A DNA stretch of 60,000 nt from assembly GCA_914767715.1 (NCBI GenBank), contig OU612071.1, positions 19,900,948 through 19,960,947 of the forward strand, in the 5' to 3' direction. Under the pieces are notes generated by a model. The model searched no databases, had not been told where the DNA came from, and was given only the letters and a program-made list of their open reading frames with translations. Source of the DNA: Membranipora membranacea. Its lineage: Eukaryota; Bryozoa; Gymnolaemata; Cheilostomatida; Membraniporidae. This document shows, piece after piece, positions 25,401 through 36,830 of this stretch. The translations under genes and the position numbers were made by a program. Position 1 is the stretch's first letter; each line of letters starts with the position of its first letter.

Positions 25401-26988
25401 TTTGAGATTAATACATATCCACTATATATTACATATACAGCAAAACTCAAACTGTATTGCTTTGTAACTAGAACCACATTAAATGTTGAACATCTCTTTT
25501 TATTGTACAAAACATAAATGACCAACTGGTGTTTCCTGGTGTATACTCTGACGTCACTGATATACATTATATGGATGATGGCAACATATCTGGCCCTGAA
25601 CAAGTGTATGACTATTCACGGTTGGTTGCTGGACCGCATTTCTCATCTTTGATTGGTCCACAAGTCTAATATAGCTGACACATGTAAACTTTTGTCAAGC
25701 ATATTGTGCCTGAGTTTTTGGAGTTTGTGACTGGGACGTCAATCAATGCATGACGTGAAAGCTGCCAGATTTATAGCTTTATTTAGATCATGACACAAAG
25801 CTTTATACTGATGGCATATCTCTACAAATAGCCATGCTATGTTTTTTACCACCCATTAAAAAATCATATCGATGCCTGACTTACCATTGTTCCGTGTCCA
25901 CTGAGTCTTATTAGCCAGTACCATTTCCAATCTTGTAAGTCTATTTGACCATAAGGAAGCTAGAAAAAAACAAGCAAACAGCAAAACACACAAAATTTCA
26001 CAACAAACGATTGATGACATTCTAGTAGCCTGTCTTGACAAGCCTTGTTGGGTTGGGAGGGGACAAAGCTTGATAATGTTTGACAAAGCTTGTCAAGACA
26101 GGTTAGATCACATAATGATACGTTGCATTGAGAGCCTATTATAAAGGTCACCAGTGTTAAGAATTTAGACAAATTGTAACGTAATACAAGGCTATCAATC
26201 AGCCAGTATAAAGCTGACTTGTCTCGGCATACCTGTGTTCTCTATCTGATCTGTTAAATTATCCAATCCTTCATCAAGACGGCGTCTGATGCTCTCAATT
26301 TCCATATCAATTTTTTGCGACAGAGTCAAAGTAGTTGAGGCAGCTATAAAGAAAGGAATTCTTGAAGTACGCCAACCATTGATTTGATTTTTTTCCAAAT
26401 ATTGTACTGGGATATATATTGGTTATATTATCCAGATTGAGAAGCGTTGTAGCTGAGGGCCATTTCATGTAGCTCAACCAGGCCAAAGAGCCATGACTAT
26501 GAGCTGCTCCTGTTTCGCCAATTTGTCTCTACCATTCTAAGAGAGTCAATATTTGAAATTTCATGTACAACCTTACAGACTGCGACGCCTGATACCTAAT
26601 CTGACAAACTCCAAGTGATCAAACCGTAATCTCGTTGACACTATCAGGTTTTATAGTCTGTTATGACACATACAAGCCAAGAACTTGGTCTCGCAGATAT
26701 TGCCAAAGTTGGTCAAAACATGTCATAAAAGGAATACAGGAAATGCAAATTATCTTACGTTTTAGTTTTTGCACAGCTTTTTCCTTCTTTATCTCGGACA
26801 GTTCTTCTTTCAAAGAAGACATTTGTTTGAAAGCCGAAGTACTGATTGCGGCTGCGGCGATAACTGCAACTATAGCTATGACTATTGATGTGATCAGTAA
26901 CATCTTTGATGGTCCTCTCGTAGCATATTTTGGAAGTAATCTCCGTTCTGCTGGTCCTTCAGTGCTCTGTACTGTGTCTACTGTCTGT
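22469..26988 (-). CDS. Type II membrane C-type lectin B with coiled stalk
   Basis: Exons in coding order: 26988-26759 (first in-frame Met at 26903), 26343-26233, 25959-25885, 25157-25083, 24273-24199, 23695-23627, 23129-22944, 22713-22469 (stop). From 26903 they sum to 981 nt, 326 residues. It starts just before a hydrophobic segment (LLITSIVIAIVAVIAAAAIS), then a charged stalk with three full 25-residue repeat exons, each with the pattern A-N/S-L-x-S-x-L-x-x-L-E and an N-K/N-T sequon. The lectin domain starts EWFSCYHG and has GGKLAVL, WLTGF, DFWVGLRD, TTCG and ALYLCE. QPS stands where EPN or QPD is usual. Exon sizes match lectin A: the 69- and 186-nt lectin exons are identical in length and the last differs by one codon. 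Lectin A has ATG GGT where B has ACG AGA, so the start may lie in an undetected 5' exon. Confidence 0.85.
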
Positions 26989-27436
26989 CTGGAAATCGTA
27001 CTACAAGTGTGAGAAAGTGCACTTGAGGTTATTATGACAGGTTTTTCTCCGTCGCTTCAACAATTGAAGATGAAGGTATTGATGAAGTTCGGTGACAATT
27101 TAAGCAGTCAGTTCAAAAGTTTTTTTTCAGCAACAGTTCAGATAATCTTCTTCAGTAAAGTTGCCACATTGACGATTGCAAGGCTAAAACCAAAACGGTA
27201 AAGAGTGAAGGATTCCATGATACTGCCATTTGGCATACCAACTTCTCTAAAAAGATAAACTTTGACCCTTTTCAATTGATGGATAAAACGGGCATAAAAT
27301 CCTTATATGCATATCTGGAAAAATCTCCCGGTTATGAGATCCAGGTCGATCAGGTTTTAACTCAGGCCTAACTAGTCATACAAGTTGTACAACTGCTAAA
27401 ATACTAGTACTACTGACTGATCAAAACAACTTCCTC

Positions 27437-27503
27437 AACCCAGGTGTTAACCCAGGTGTTAACCCAGGTGTTAACCCAGGTGTTAACCCAGGTGTTAACC
27501 CAG
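27437..27503. repeat. 12-bp minisatellite, five copies
   Basis: Five perfect head-to-tail copies of aacccaggtgtt (27437-27496) plus a partial sixth. Confidence 0.95.
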
Positions 27504-27760
27504 TGTAGTATTGTAAACTGTCCCTGCTCAAAAATGACCCCGGGACAATATTGTAAACAGTACCAGAGTCATTTTCACTTGGGGACAGTGGGTCCACCTG
27601 ATCAGCAGTTCTGAATTTTAGCACTAGGCCACCTGGTTGAGATTTTTGCAGTAGGAATTAAGGGAAAACAAATCTGATTTAGGTGTGTTTTAGATCTCTG
27701 TGAAGACAACTTTACAATCAGTCATGTTGATTCTCATCAAATATAGTAATTGGCATTGGG

Positions 27761-27880
27761 TTGTCTTCACATGGACTGAGTTGTCTTCACATGGACTGAG
27801 TTGTCTTCACATGGACTGAGTTGTCTCCACATGGACTGAGTTGTCTCCACATGGACTGAGTTGTCTTCACATGGACTGAG
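27761..27880. repeat. 20-bp minisatellite, six copies
   Basis: Six contiguous units of ttgtcttcacatggactgag. Units four and five share a T-to-C change (ttgtctccac). There are no spacers, so this is a tandem repeat and not a CRISPR array. Confidence 0.97.
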
Positions 27881-28914
27881 TATTTTCTTGAACTGCGTCA
27901 AATTCTGTATTTTTTTGTCGAGTATGAGTGCTTGAGTTCAGCAAGAGAGCAGGCAAAGTAGTGCCGTTTCAGATTTACCCATAGCTAACCAAATTAATAA
28001 AAATACCCGATACCAGAACTGTTCTCGTGATCTCCTAGCCCTTTCACCCCCATATTCTACCCAAGTATGCCATGCTGTGTAAAAAAAGTCAATCAATCTC
28101 CTGAAAAAGTCATAAAGTAAGGAAAAAAACAATACTGATAGGCATTGTGACCTACTTTCTCAACATTACTTCATTTGAAATTTTCAAATTCTGTCTACAA
28201 ATTAAGATTGGATGTTGGTTATGAATCAGTCAAAATTCTCACCGGTGCGGAGCAATCGATGTCATATCTCGATCCTCTTCCACTAAAAGTTTTGTAGATC
28301 TTTCTGAAGGGCACTTAGTTTTTGAGAGCAAGTACGAAGTTACATCATCAACACCATTTATTTCTAACATAGTTGAAATAAGATTGACACAAGGATCCAT
28401 TGTTGGTGCGTGACTGCATTGAGTGCCGATGTGAAATTAATCTGTAGCGGGAGAACAGTAACATGAGTACATTACATGTACTTATTCAACCCATGGTCTT
28501 GAAGAAACAGTACTCGAAAGAATTATTCACCAAATTTTCTTAGTTGCATATCATATTTGGTAACTTGCACACCATTCACCCAAACCAGGTCCTTGTGGAA
28601 CGGGACTTAAAACCATGGGTCCAGTGACCGGGATATGCAGTAAAAAGTGCCCTCTTCTTCTTTGATTCATTTTTTGCAGCCATATGTATAGGACACGGCA
28701 CGAGTACTATGGGTTCTAGTACCTGTGCCCAAGAGTGGAGTTCCTTTCGCTTCAAAGATGATGATACAGACAGATGATAGCCCATGATGGGTTTGCAAAA
28801 AAAGATGTTGGGGGCTTTTAGGCATGTTCCAAGTTGACGTGCTCTGGTGAAATCTCTCCATTCTGCAAATCTCAAAATACATGCCCCAATGGATTTGACA
28901 GGAGTAAGGATGTG

Positions 28915-29150
28915 TCACATCAAATCAGGTCTTCAATACGGAGAGAGTTATCCCTTCTAGAGGTGCCAACATCCGTGGTACTCAAGCTGCACGCTATCCT
29001 TTGACCACCAGAAACCCAACAGAGGGAGAGGGATCCTTTGGACACACAGAGTCCTGTTTCACAAGAACCTGCTAAAATGAGTGGCGTGCCATTACCAAAC
29101 TGGACATGAATCTCACAGATCACATCCTCAACCTGAAGACCACTCCTAAC
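28915..29150 (-). mobile_element. Strongly diverged SINE remnant (first family)
   Basis: On the - strand, ggagtggtcttcaggttgag followed by tcatgtccagtttggtaatg aligns in order with the head of the SINE at 16700-17033. The body is not clearly shared, so the extent is uncertain. Confidence 0.3.
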
Positions 29151-32100
29151 GATCAGAAAATGAAATGTTTGAATATGGGTTGAAAATAAAATAACTCTAC
29201 CAGTCAGGGTGCCTGACCTTCAACATTCTAGATTTTTCATAGAGGTAAGGGTGTTAATCTTTCTGTAGCGTGCTGACGATAATATCTCTTAATGCTATAG
29301 GTTGTCTGCCCAGGCTGAAAAACGTGACTAACATGATCCTCCGTTCTCTGTCCACTACAGAGATATCTCCTTGTGATGAAAAGATAAATTGCCAATCTAT
29401 CAATATTTCATTACTTAAATCTGATCGAAGGGGCTCATTCTTTTTGCTCTGTCAGTCTGATGATAATATAGCTGACCTGTACACAAAACCGTCCTCATGA
29501 CAAATTCGCTACGCTCCCACATAATGGTTCTATTTGAACATTTTGGAGTTGTAATCCCTTGTCTATGCTACAATAATTCCCACAATGCATTGCTTTGCTC
29601 ATTTTTCTTCGTTTCCTATGGCAGGTGCGTGTGGTGGATGGCAAAGCAACAACCTTTGCAACTAAACTTTCAAAATCATCCTAAGCATCAATGCTTAATC
29701 TTTCTTCCTTATTATGTAATAGATATGGTTAATTTGAGTGTGTACTGTTTTGTTTCCGACGTTAAACAATGAGAATTTATCACTGGCCATCGTCCGTCCG
29801 ATTCAACTTAATGGGCGATGCAATCGTAGGTAATGTTTAAAAAAGAAGCGCCTTCGCAATAAACAATTCATCACTACAGTAAGATTATGAGAAATAAATG
29901 ATGATGTTTTATATCTTCAGAGTTGGATTACACCCCAAGGCGCACTTCCTTAGATTTCCCCAAACAATGTCCAGTAGCGCAATGTCTCTGAGCCAGACAG
30001 TCAAAATGAGAATACACAGATTTGACCACGCAGAGAAGGATTTGTCCCTGAACTACACGTTTGGAAAAGAGGCAAAAAATTTACCAAACTTAGTCACCAA
30101 GGTTCAATTTATCATGTCATTGCACAGTTTAATCTTACTGTCCTTAATGCGTAAACTCATATTCAGAATTATATGTGCTCAGCTTCAATCAACCGACTGG
30201 GAGTTGTCTTCTGTCATGCACAAAGTATAGACAACCCCAAGATTCTTAAACTGCATAGCATGATGTACCTCTCATTCCCATTTGACTATAAGTTACTATC
30301 AAGTTCTATGGATCATTTTGAATTGAATAGGTAACATTTATCTCCTAGTCCAGTCCAGAATAGAGCTTCTTCATGCGGGCTTTAGATAGTGAAACTTCAG
30401 GCTAGCTAATATTAATTCAACCTCATTGCTTTATATTAGCTATCAATTTCACCCCAACATTAGGTCACGGCCTTGACCTTGCCCAACTGTACTAAAATAT
30501 TTGTTGCTCCTCTACGGAAGCATGGACAAACCCCTAAAATTTGCTTTCATTTAATGATCTTTTATTTACCTTTAAAAATAATCACAGACTATATGTAAAA
30601 ATATATATCGTATAATATCTGCATAAACAAAGTAATAATCTTTAAACTCAGGGGTGTGAGTAATTAACATCAAAGTGACTCATAAGAAGACAAAAAATTA
30701 GAAGAAATGTATTAAAAAGTTAGCTATAGTGCCATCATCAATCAAATTTCAAAAAGATAATAGATATATACAAAATACAATACAAAAGCCTCTTAAGTCA
30801 ATGATAAACTTTTTCGCTTATAATATTGTATATAATTTGGCATCTACAGGGAGCAAACTATTATTGAATAAAGTCAGAGAAATTTTGAGATTCATAATCC
30901 AACTGATAGTAAGATTTAGTGGGAGTCATGTGGTCATGTAGGGCCACAAACTTCCAATGAGGGAAAGTACACAAACTCACTCGCGCACACCGCAATCACG
31001 CATCACAGATACGCTCAGAATACAATCAAGCAGGATCACTACACATTTCTGTGTCTACTACCTGCTTTCCAGAATATCTCCTAAACAGAATCATAAAGAC
31101 TTAGCCTTATGATTATTTGGAGGCGCAACCAAGCTCAGAATAAACTGGACTGACACTGATCCTCTACTTAGCTACTGGTAACTTGTCTTTTGACAATTAA
31201 CACTTTTACCGCAGGTACCTGATTATTGATCACCACTTTCATCATCCGGTCACAAACATACATACACACAGTAAAGCATGTAAGGTAACAGCTCCACAAT
31301 GCAACGCAACCCTGACAACCGCAGAGAAATCAGACCGAGCTCATACATAACGACCTGATCCCACAGCCACAGAAAGAAGAGAGTTGCATTGCGGGATACC
31401 ACCCAATAAACACAGATACTGCAACTTTCTGATTACACATTCATACACAGTCACTCCTCACATTTGGCACAAAATGTTTATCAGGCTCACATATTTGACA
31501 GGAAAGACAACTCACACCAAGACCAGGGGACGCCATCATTTTATGCGTGTGTAATGAGTCTACCAGACCAGACTCAACATGTCTAAACTAGAATAATACA
31601 CACAAACCGCCATCCCAACTTCCAACACTCCTCTCTCGGACCCCCTCCGCCCACCCGGCCAGCAGTCAATCAATCAAACAGACACACTCTAGAGATTAAG
31701 GTGGTCAAAACACACAAGGGTCCTGTGATAGCCACAGGTATAATAGTAAGAGTTCAGACAGCAGCAAACAATAAGTTAAGAGGGGTACATAACAACCCAC
31801 AAACCTTACGCATGAAGCTGTCCAGGAACTCAAACTAAAGTCATAAGAATAGCCATGGCATGATCTTTAAAACAAAATAATGAAAAAATATTATCATAAA
31901 TATGTACACAAATTAAAAGAATTATTTCCAAAAAAAATGAAATAGTGGTTGAGCCATTCAATAATCTACCAGCAACGTGTGTTATAGAATTCTATACTGT
32001 TATACGTAATATTATTTATATAAATATATATATGGACTAATGGCCTCTCACCAAAACTATCAGACACTGGTCGCAACAGGAGTGGAACAACTTGTTGGCG

Positions 32101-32154
32101 GCAACCGATAAATCGATAAAGGAGGCCTAGGTATGCTGCCGGAGTAGTTCGCTC

Positions 32155-32200
32155 TAGGGTCAGCGTTAGGGTCAGCGCTTAGGTCAGCGCTTAGTATTAT
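32155..32200. repeat. Short tandem repeat, unit near ttagggtcagcg
   Basis: Three imperfect copies of a 12-13 bp unit (tagggtcagcg, ttagggtcagcgc, ttaggtcagcgc). It is a local minisatellite, not telomeric. Confidence 0.7.
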
Positions 32201-32612
32201 ATCAATATTTACATTGTCAACTCTATGTATAGAATCATAGTGGATGTCCAGATTGTACAAAGTTGATAACATATTTAATAATGTTATATCGAATTGGCTG
32301 AATGAGATGTTGAATGAACGAACATACTGATCTTGGCTGTTCGCGATGAGACCTTGTTTTGCAGGTTGATGGTCACATGACATCAATCGACTGCCATTCT
32401 TGATTATTCCGCCGTTATTTGAAGCTGTTCAATACTCTGCATCACACAATATAGTGGACTTACATTAAGTTGGAGTTGTTGCCTCTTAGCGGGTTAAACA
32501 TGACTGGTAATAATGATGCTAAGGCGATATTGAAGTTCCACTGAGTTGAGCCAGTGAGATTTTGATAGCAGAGCTTGAGAACCATGAATATTGAGTCTTT
32601 TTTGAGGAGAAG

Positions 32613-32813
32613 TTAGACATGCTCGCAGCTATCCTCAACAGGTATTTTCTCTGAGGCTAAGTTTTCACACTCAGCCGACTGTTTAGACCCTAACGGATCT
32701 TTATACATATATTCACTGCAGAACTTGCACATTACGTACAAACAGCTGACGACAAAAGTCCCGCCTAATATTATCCCGAGTCCGATAAAAATAAACAAGT
32801 TAATATTCGCCAT
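32613..32813 (-). CDS. Possible small single-pass membrane protein, 66 residues
   Basis: The intact frame starts MANINLFIFIGLGIILGG. It has one hydrophobic segment (residues about 5-27), then a Cys-containing juxtamembrane stretch (CLYVMCKFC) that could be palmitoylated, and an acidic polar tail ending CEHV. No family is recognised. There is no homolog in the window and no clear exon partner. It may be a short gene, a terminal exon or a chance frame. The residue make-up is the only argument for it. Confidence 0.3.
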   Translation of the reverse strand: MANINLFIFIGLGIILGGTFVVSCLYVMCKFCSEYMYKDPLGSKQSAECENLASEKIPVEDSCEHV

Positions 32814-32899
32814 ATTAGTTATGACGGCTGCACGTCGCTGGGATGGCCCTGGAATGATTTGGTTGAAGCGCTGATGGAATTCTCTAGTTGTGGAAGCTG

Positions 32900-32982
32900 T
32901 TTTATTCCTGCTGCAGATTATGCCTTTTATTCCTGTTGTAGGTTATACCTTTTATTTTGATGCAGATTGTATCTTATGATTA
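32900..32982. repeat. Imperfect 25-bp tandem repeat, three copies
   Basis: Three successive units start with ttttatt and contain gcagattat, taggttat and gcagattgt. It lies directly upstream of the 66-codon - strand frame. Confidence 0.6.
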
Positions 32983-35276
32983 AGGAAGACAGAAGTTTCC
33001 TGCAGTAGAATGTTTATATCTGTGAAGCGAACAGTCTCGTGAGATACTTTAGACCAGGTACGAAGGAAGGTGACATTATATTCATATGCTATAAGTATTC
33101 AGAGTTTCTGGAGCTTCCCCAAATGATCTATAAACAAACGAACACAATGATATGTAATAATATCACAATATGTAATTTCTTAACATCTAAGAGAAATGTT
33201 AAATTTGGGCTAGATTTTAATGTTGGAGAAAGCTGTTCTGGAAATAACAAACGTTTCGCCACAGAACTGAAGGTTTACTGATAATCTTCTCTGTCCGAGG
33301 GCCAAGGGGACGTCGAGTAGAGGCAAGAGTTTGACTACTGATAATTCATTCTTTATAAAATCGCTATCAGCTCACTTCATCAATCCTACACGCCTCCACC
33401 CTGTGACCTGATAATCAGAATTCCATGATGTGCAAAGCAAGTGGTCACAGTGCCTATGTTGGTTCGATTGGTTTAAACTTTCGAAGTTGTCCCCTCATGA
33501 TGGGGCGTTTATTAGAATAAGTGTGGGGAAAGTTATGGTCGTGACTACATCTCTTATGTAACATTTGTTCACATTCATAATCACATTACTATGCGTTGTC
33601 AAGTTGGGCCACAATTTGATGCAAAAGACTGTGCTCACAAACAAACTCCCCCCCCCTCACATGGGGACGCCTGTGACTATTAGACCTAATTTGCTCTTTC
33701 GTGATCTCTAACAACACAGAAATATGTAGACAAGCGTTTAAAACCTTTTAGAATCGCTCAAATCTACCCGCAGCTGCACATCTGGCTATACATTTGTGGC
33801 CGAGTAACTCATTCCAGCAAGAAATATAAAACTAGGAGGCCTAAGAGCGCAGACACTTTGCACAAATCTATGCCAATATGACATTTATAATGTAAATCAA
33901 AACATCCAGATCTTAATTCGTAACTAATATACAGTTGTCTATTCCCATGTGGGCCCAGATCAGCTGATGAATTGGCCCAACATCAATACCCCATGAATAT
34001 CTAGCCAGTGACGGATTTATATGATGTTTAATGAGGGGGTGTTGGTGGGTAGAGGGGTGGAGTTTCGTGTTAAAGTACAGTTTTTAGTATGATTAATAAC
34101 GCTATACATGGTTACTAAGTTTGATGTTGAGACGTAAATATCGCAGCAGAATTGCTCATATTTTTTGCTAGGGGGCAAAAGGTGGTAGCCCTGAATATAT
34201 CCACCCTGCCTTTAATAATAACTGCAGACCCATTGCCTCAAGGCTAATTGATTTACACAAAAAATGAGCGTAAGCAATTATCCACTGTTTACAATCAGAG
34301 TCAGCAATACAATAGACGATCTCAGCAGCTTTCTATGCCTCAGCAGACATTCAGTGTGTATTTATGTGCACTATTCTATAAAGACTGGCAGCTTTTATAA
34401 ATGGCCAGCTTTACTGCTGCCAAGAGGCCTATTATAAATTATTGAGTAATAATGCACATGCAAATGAAATTGAATTCTTTGCTTGGCTATCGTAAATTCG
34501 CCCTTTCACTCGATAGACTTTGAATTAAAGTTTATATTTTTCTAAGCCTTAATACAAACTCAGAGGAACAAAAGGCGATATTACACTGTTATAAAAGATT
34601 TCATAATAGTATTTGCTAACATCAAATTGCTGCCCATTGCTTATTGTACACATGAATAGATCTTAATTTATGCTTCATTCATTTATTAAAAATTTGGCAG
34701 CAAATCTAAGCTTTCACTTATAAAGACTTAGCAACATTTAAAATCGGCAGCAGTGTTTTGACATATTGAGATGTTGTGCTAAAATATCATATTATAAAAA
34801 TCTAAAGAATTATAGAGGAACTGAAGTACTAATTGATACAGCTGAATTAAGAATGGGCTTCAATCGATGCCAGCGTCAGACAGCACAGCACATCTTACAA
34901 ACTAGGCGACAAACATCTCTATTCTTTACTAGGTGTACAGACGCTTTGCATACACATCTAGGATAGCAATTCATTCCTGATGAGCTGCTGACAACCCAAT
35001 AACGAGTTAAGCGTCATCTTTTGCACAGATTACAAGCAATTCACTAGCTTGTTTAAAAGATTAAACTATTGTTTTTGTATTATTTAAATGGTGGTAGGGC
35101 TTTGATAACATTGAGGAAAACAAGGTGGTTCTAGTCGCTGCGATAGAGTCTGGGGCATAGATAACTAGAAGAACCAGAGTTGTCTCTTCATATATGGGTA
35201 CTATAGACATATCATATCCTAGTCTGAGCCCCCAGACTCTTGCCTTCCCCTCCCGCCAGGGCAATAGACACTCAAA

Positions 35277-35668
35277 ATGTTCAACCTGTGATTTCATCCA
35301 CAATTAAACCTGAGCCATTGCCTGGAATATTCTTGTATATAATAGGTTAATGTCCCTCTGTGGATGTGGAGGGACATTTAAATAGCTGTGTATCAAGGTG
35401 GTTTGCCTTGATACCTGCCTTTTGCAATATCACTTCACCGCAGAGAAAACAAACTTGTTTGAGGGTCGATGGTGGTAGCATCAGAGACTATAGATATTAT
35501 CTATAGTCTCTGGTAGCATTTCATTATCAACCATATTCTGGAACAATGATTATTAATGGAATGTTTTACCATCAACCCATAAAAGATCCGCTCAATATTA
35601 TCAACCTGTGATTTCATCTACCATAGCACATGAGCCATAGCCTAGAATATTCCTATATATAATGAGTT
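35277..35668. repeat. Direct duplication of about 70 bp flanking a foldback element
   Basis: 35277-35347 and 35597-35668 share tcaacctgtgatttcatc, gagccat, agcctagaatattc/tgcctggaatattc and tatataat. The copies are 320 bp apart. Confidence 0.7.
35465..35585. mobile_element. Foldback MITE ('gggatagctggtag' family) interrupted by a 31-bp perfect palindrome
   Basis: The family body gtagcatttcattatcaacc is present, with a worn right arm (aatgttttaccatcaaccc). The perfect palindrome at 35482-35512 (15-bp arms, one central T) interrupts it. GGTAGCAT repeats on both sides of the palindrome, as expected for a target duplication of 7-8 bp. Confidence 0.65.
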
Positions 35669-36469
35669 ATTGATCTGATGACAGCGCTACTAAGACATAA
35701 CGATTACCCTAACCATACAGATGACATCATCGCCACAAACTACTCACAGCCCAGGAGTAATCAATACCTCCTATAGAAGACTGTATATTAGAGTATTGAT
35801 TGAAAGTTTGATATCGAATCATAAGTACACAGACATTGAATAATCAGCTTTGTAGAATAGTGTCGTATTACTCAAGGCCGACCGATATAAAAAATCCCAT
35901 ATCAAAACAGCAACGCTTGTGTATACTGTTAAAGCTTTGATGCGATCATTATATTGACATGCTGCCATAACCTGCCTGATGAGGATAAAAGTTTTTGGGA
36001 CACTATTTTGGTTATTGAGGGAAGGTCAGGTTACTTTTCAATGGATTATTGTTACCAATTTTGTTATTACCGCCAAGGTCAACCCACCAATCCAATCCCA
36101 ATATGATAGCTATGAACATGTAAAACTCTCAGTTTAAAAAACGTCATCAGGCAGTCTTATTACCCACACATAATTATCGTCTCCCCCTGGCGAGACTTTA
36201 AAATTGTCATAATACATTACACCATAATTTTGCAATGTTTTGATATCACAATGTGGCAAAGTTCTGATTTGGAAGGAAATTCTTTCACCTTATTATCGAA
36301 GCTGATGTTAGAAGGAAATGCTCTGATGAGAAAATTGCAACTCTTAAATTTTGCAATATTCCTGTTGTGACAGTATTATGGCAACAGTTACATAATGATG
36401 ATGTCGTTTATATCGAAATTTAGAATAAAGATAAATACAACAAACCAGCCCTGTAATTTAACTTACCCC

Positions 36470-36830
36470 TTGTGGTGCTGTTGTACAATTTGGGCACCTG
36501 TTATGAACTGATTAGGAAGTGTCTTCAGCTAGAGGAACTTCTTTCAATTGTGGTGACCTAACGGCTAGCTCACCACTAAGGTGAAGAATGTGAAACTTCC
36601 CTTAAATCTATCCAGAAAACATTGCGATTGTTTTTCTTCATTAATATTTTCTCAATGACAAAATGGCGACTGCCCTAGCGTGTCACAGTATGCACCTCTT
36701 GATAGACTTATCACCAACTACCGTCCCGCTGACTCTGAGCTCCGCTGTCGACAACAACAGCGCGGCTCGCTCGAGAGCTATTAGTTATGGTGATGGAAAT
36801 TCCCTACAGGCCAGAGGCCTTAATTCTTCT
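36470..36830. promoter_or_regulatory. CpG-rich, promoter-like patch with YY1-like motif
   Basis: 36665-36790 is clearly richer in GC and CpG than its surroundings (gctgtcgacaac, agcgcggctcgctcgagagc). It begins with aaaatggcgactg, close to the YY1 core AANATGGCG often found at start sites. On the - strand a good 5' splice site (accacaaggggtaagt, near 36475-36485) could end a first non-coding exon. On the + strand an open frame starts at 36663. No downstream exon could be joined on either strand. Confidence 0.3.

Larger units (their letters stand above)
26989..32612. other. Gene-poor region upstream of lectin B
   Basis: No exon chain is supported on either strand. It holds presumed 5' flanking DNA of lectin B, a 12-bp and a 20-bp minisatellite, a weak SINE remnant near 28.9-29.15 kb and AT-rich DNA. 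Open frames at 28576-29123 and 29270-30230 show no recognisable domain and lack good splice partners. Confidence 0.4.
33300..36460. other. Non-coding AT-rich DNA with small repeats
   Basis: No coding exon is supported. It contains a direct duplication (35277-35347 and 35597-35668), a foldback MITE interrupted by a 31-bp palindrome, and otherwise featureless AT-rich sequence. Confidence 0.4.

Noticed and set aside
27761-27880. A CRISPR-like array
   Set aside because: The 20-bp units are contiguous without spacers, and the DNA is eukaryotic.
28576-29123. Overlapping - strand frames of 67-99 codons
   Set aside because: No domain, no good splice partners, and part of the region aligns with a decayed SINE.
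29270-29500. A Copia-type retrotransposon end (frame ending DNIADLYTKPSS)
   Set aside because: It resembles the ADxxTKP end of Copia RNase H regions, but nothing before it resembles RNase H. The match is too short to support a call.
29898-30230. A 110-codon + strand frame
   Set aside because: No recognisable motif, no splice partner and no homolog in the window. Kept only as an open frame.
32155-32200. Telomere-like TTAGGG repeats
   Set aside because: TTAGGG occurs only within a longer 12-13 bp unit, three times.
32060-32386. A 108-codon - strand frame downstream of the 66-codon frame
   Set aside because: It partly translates a local minisatellite and has no recognisable domain.
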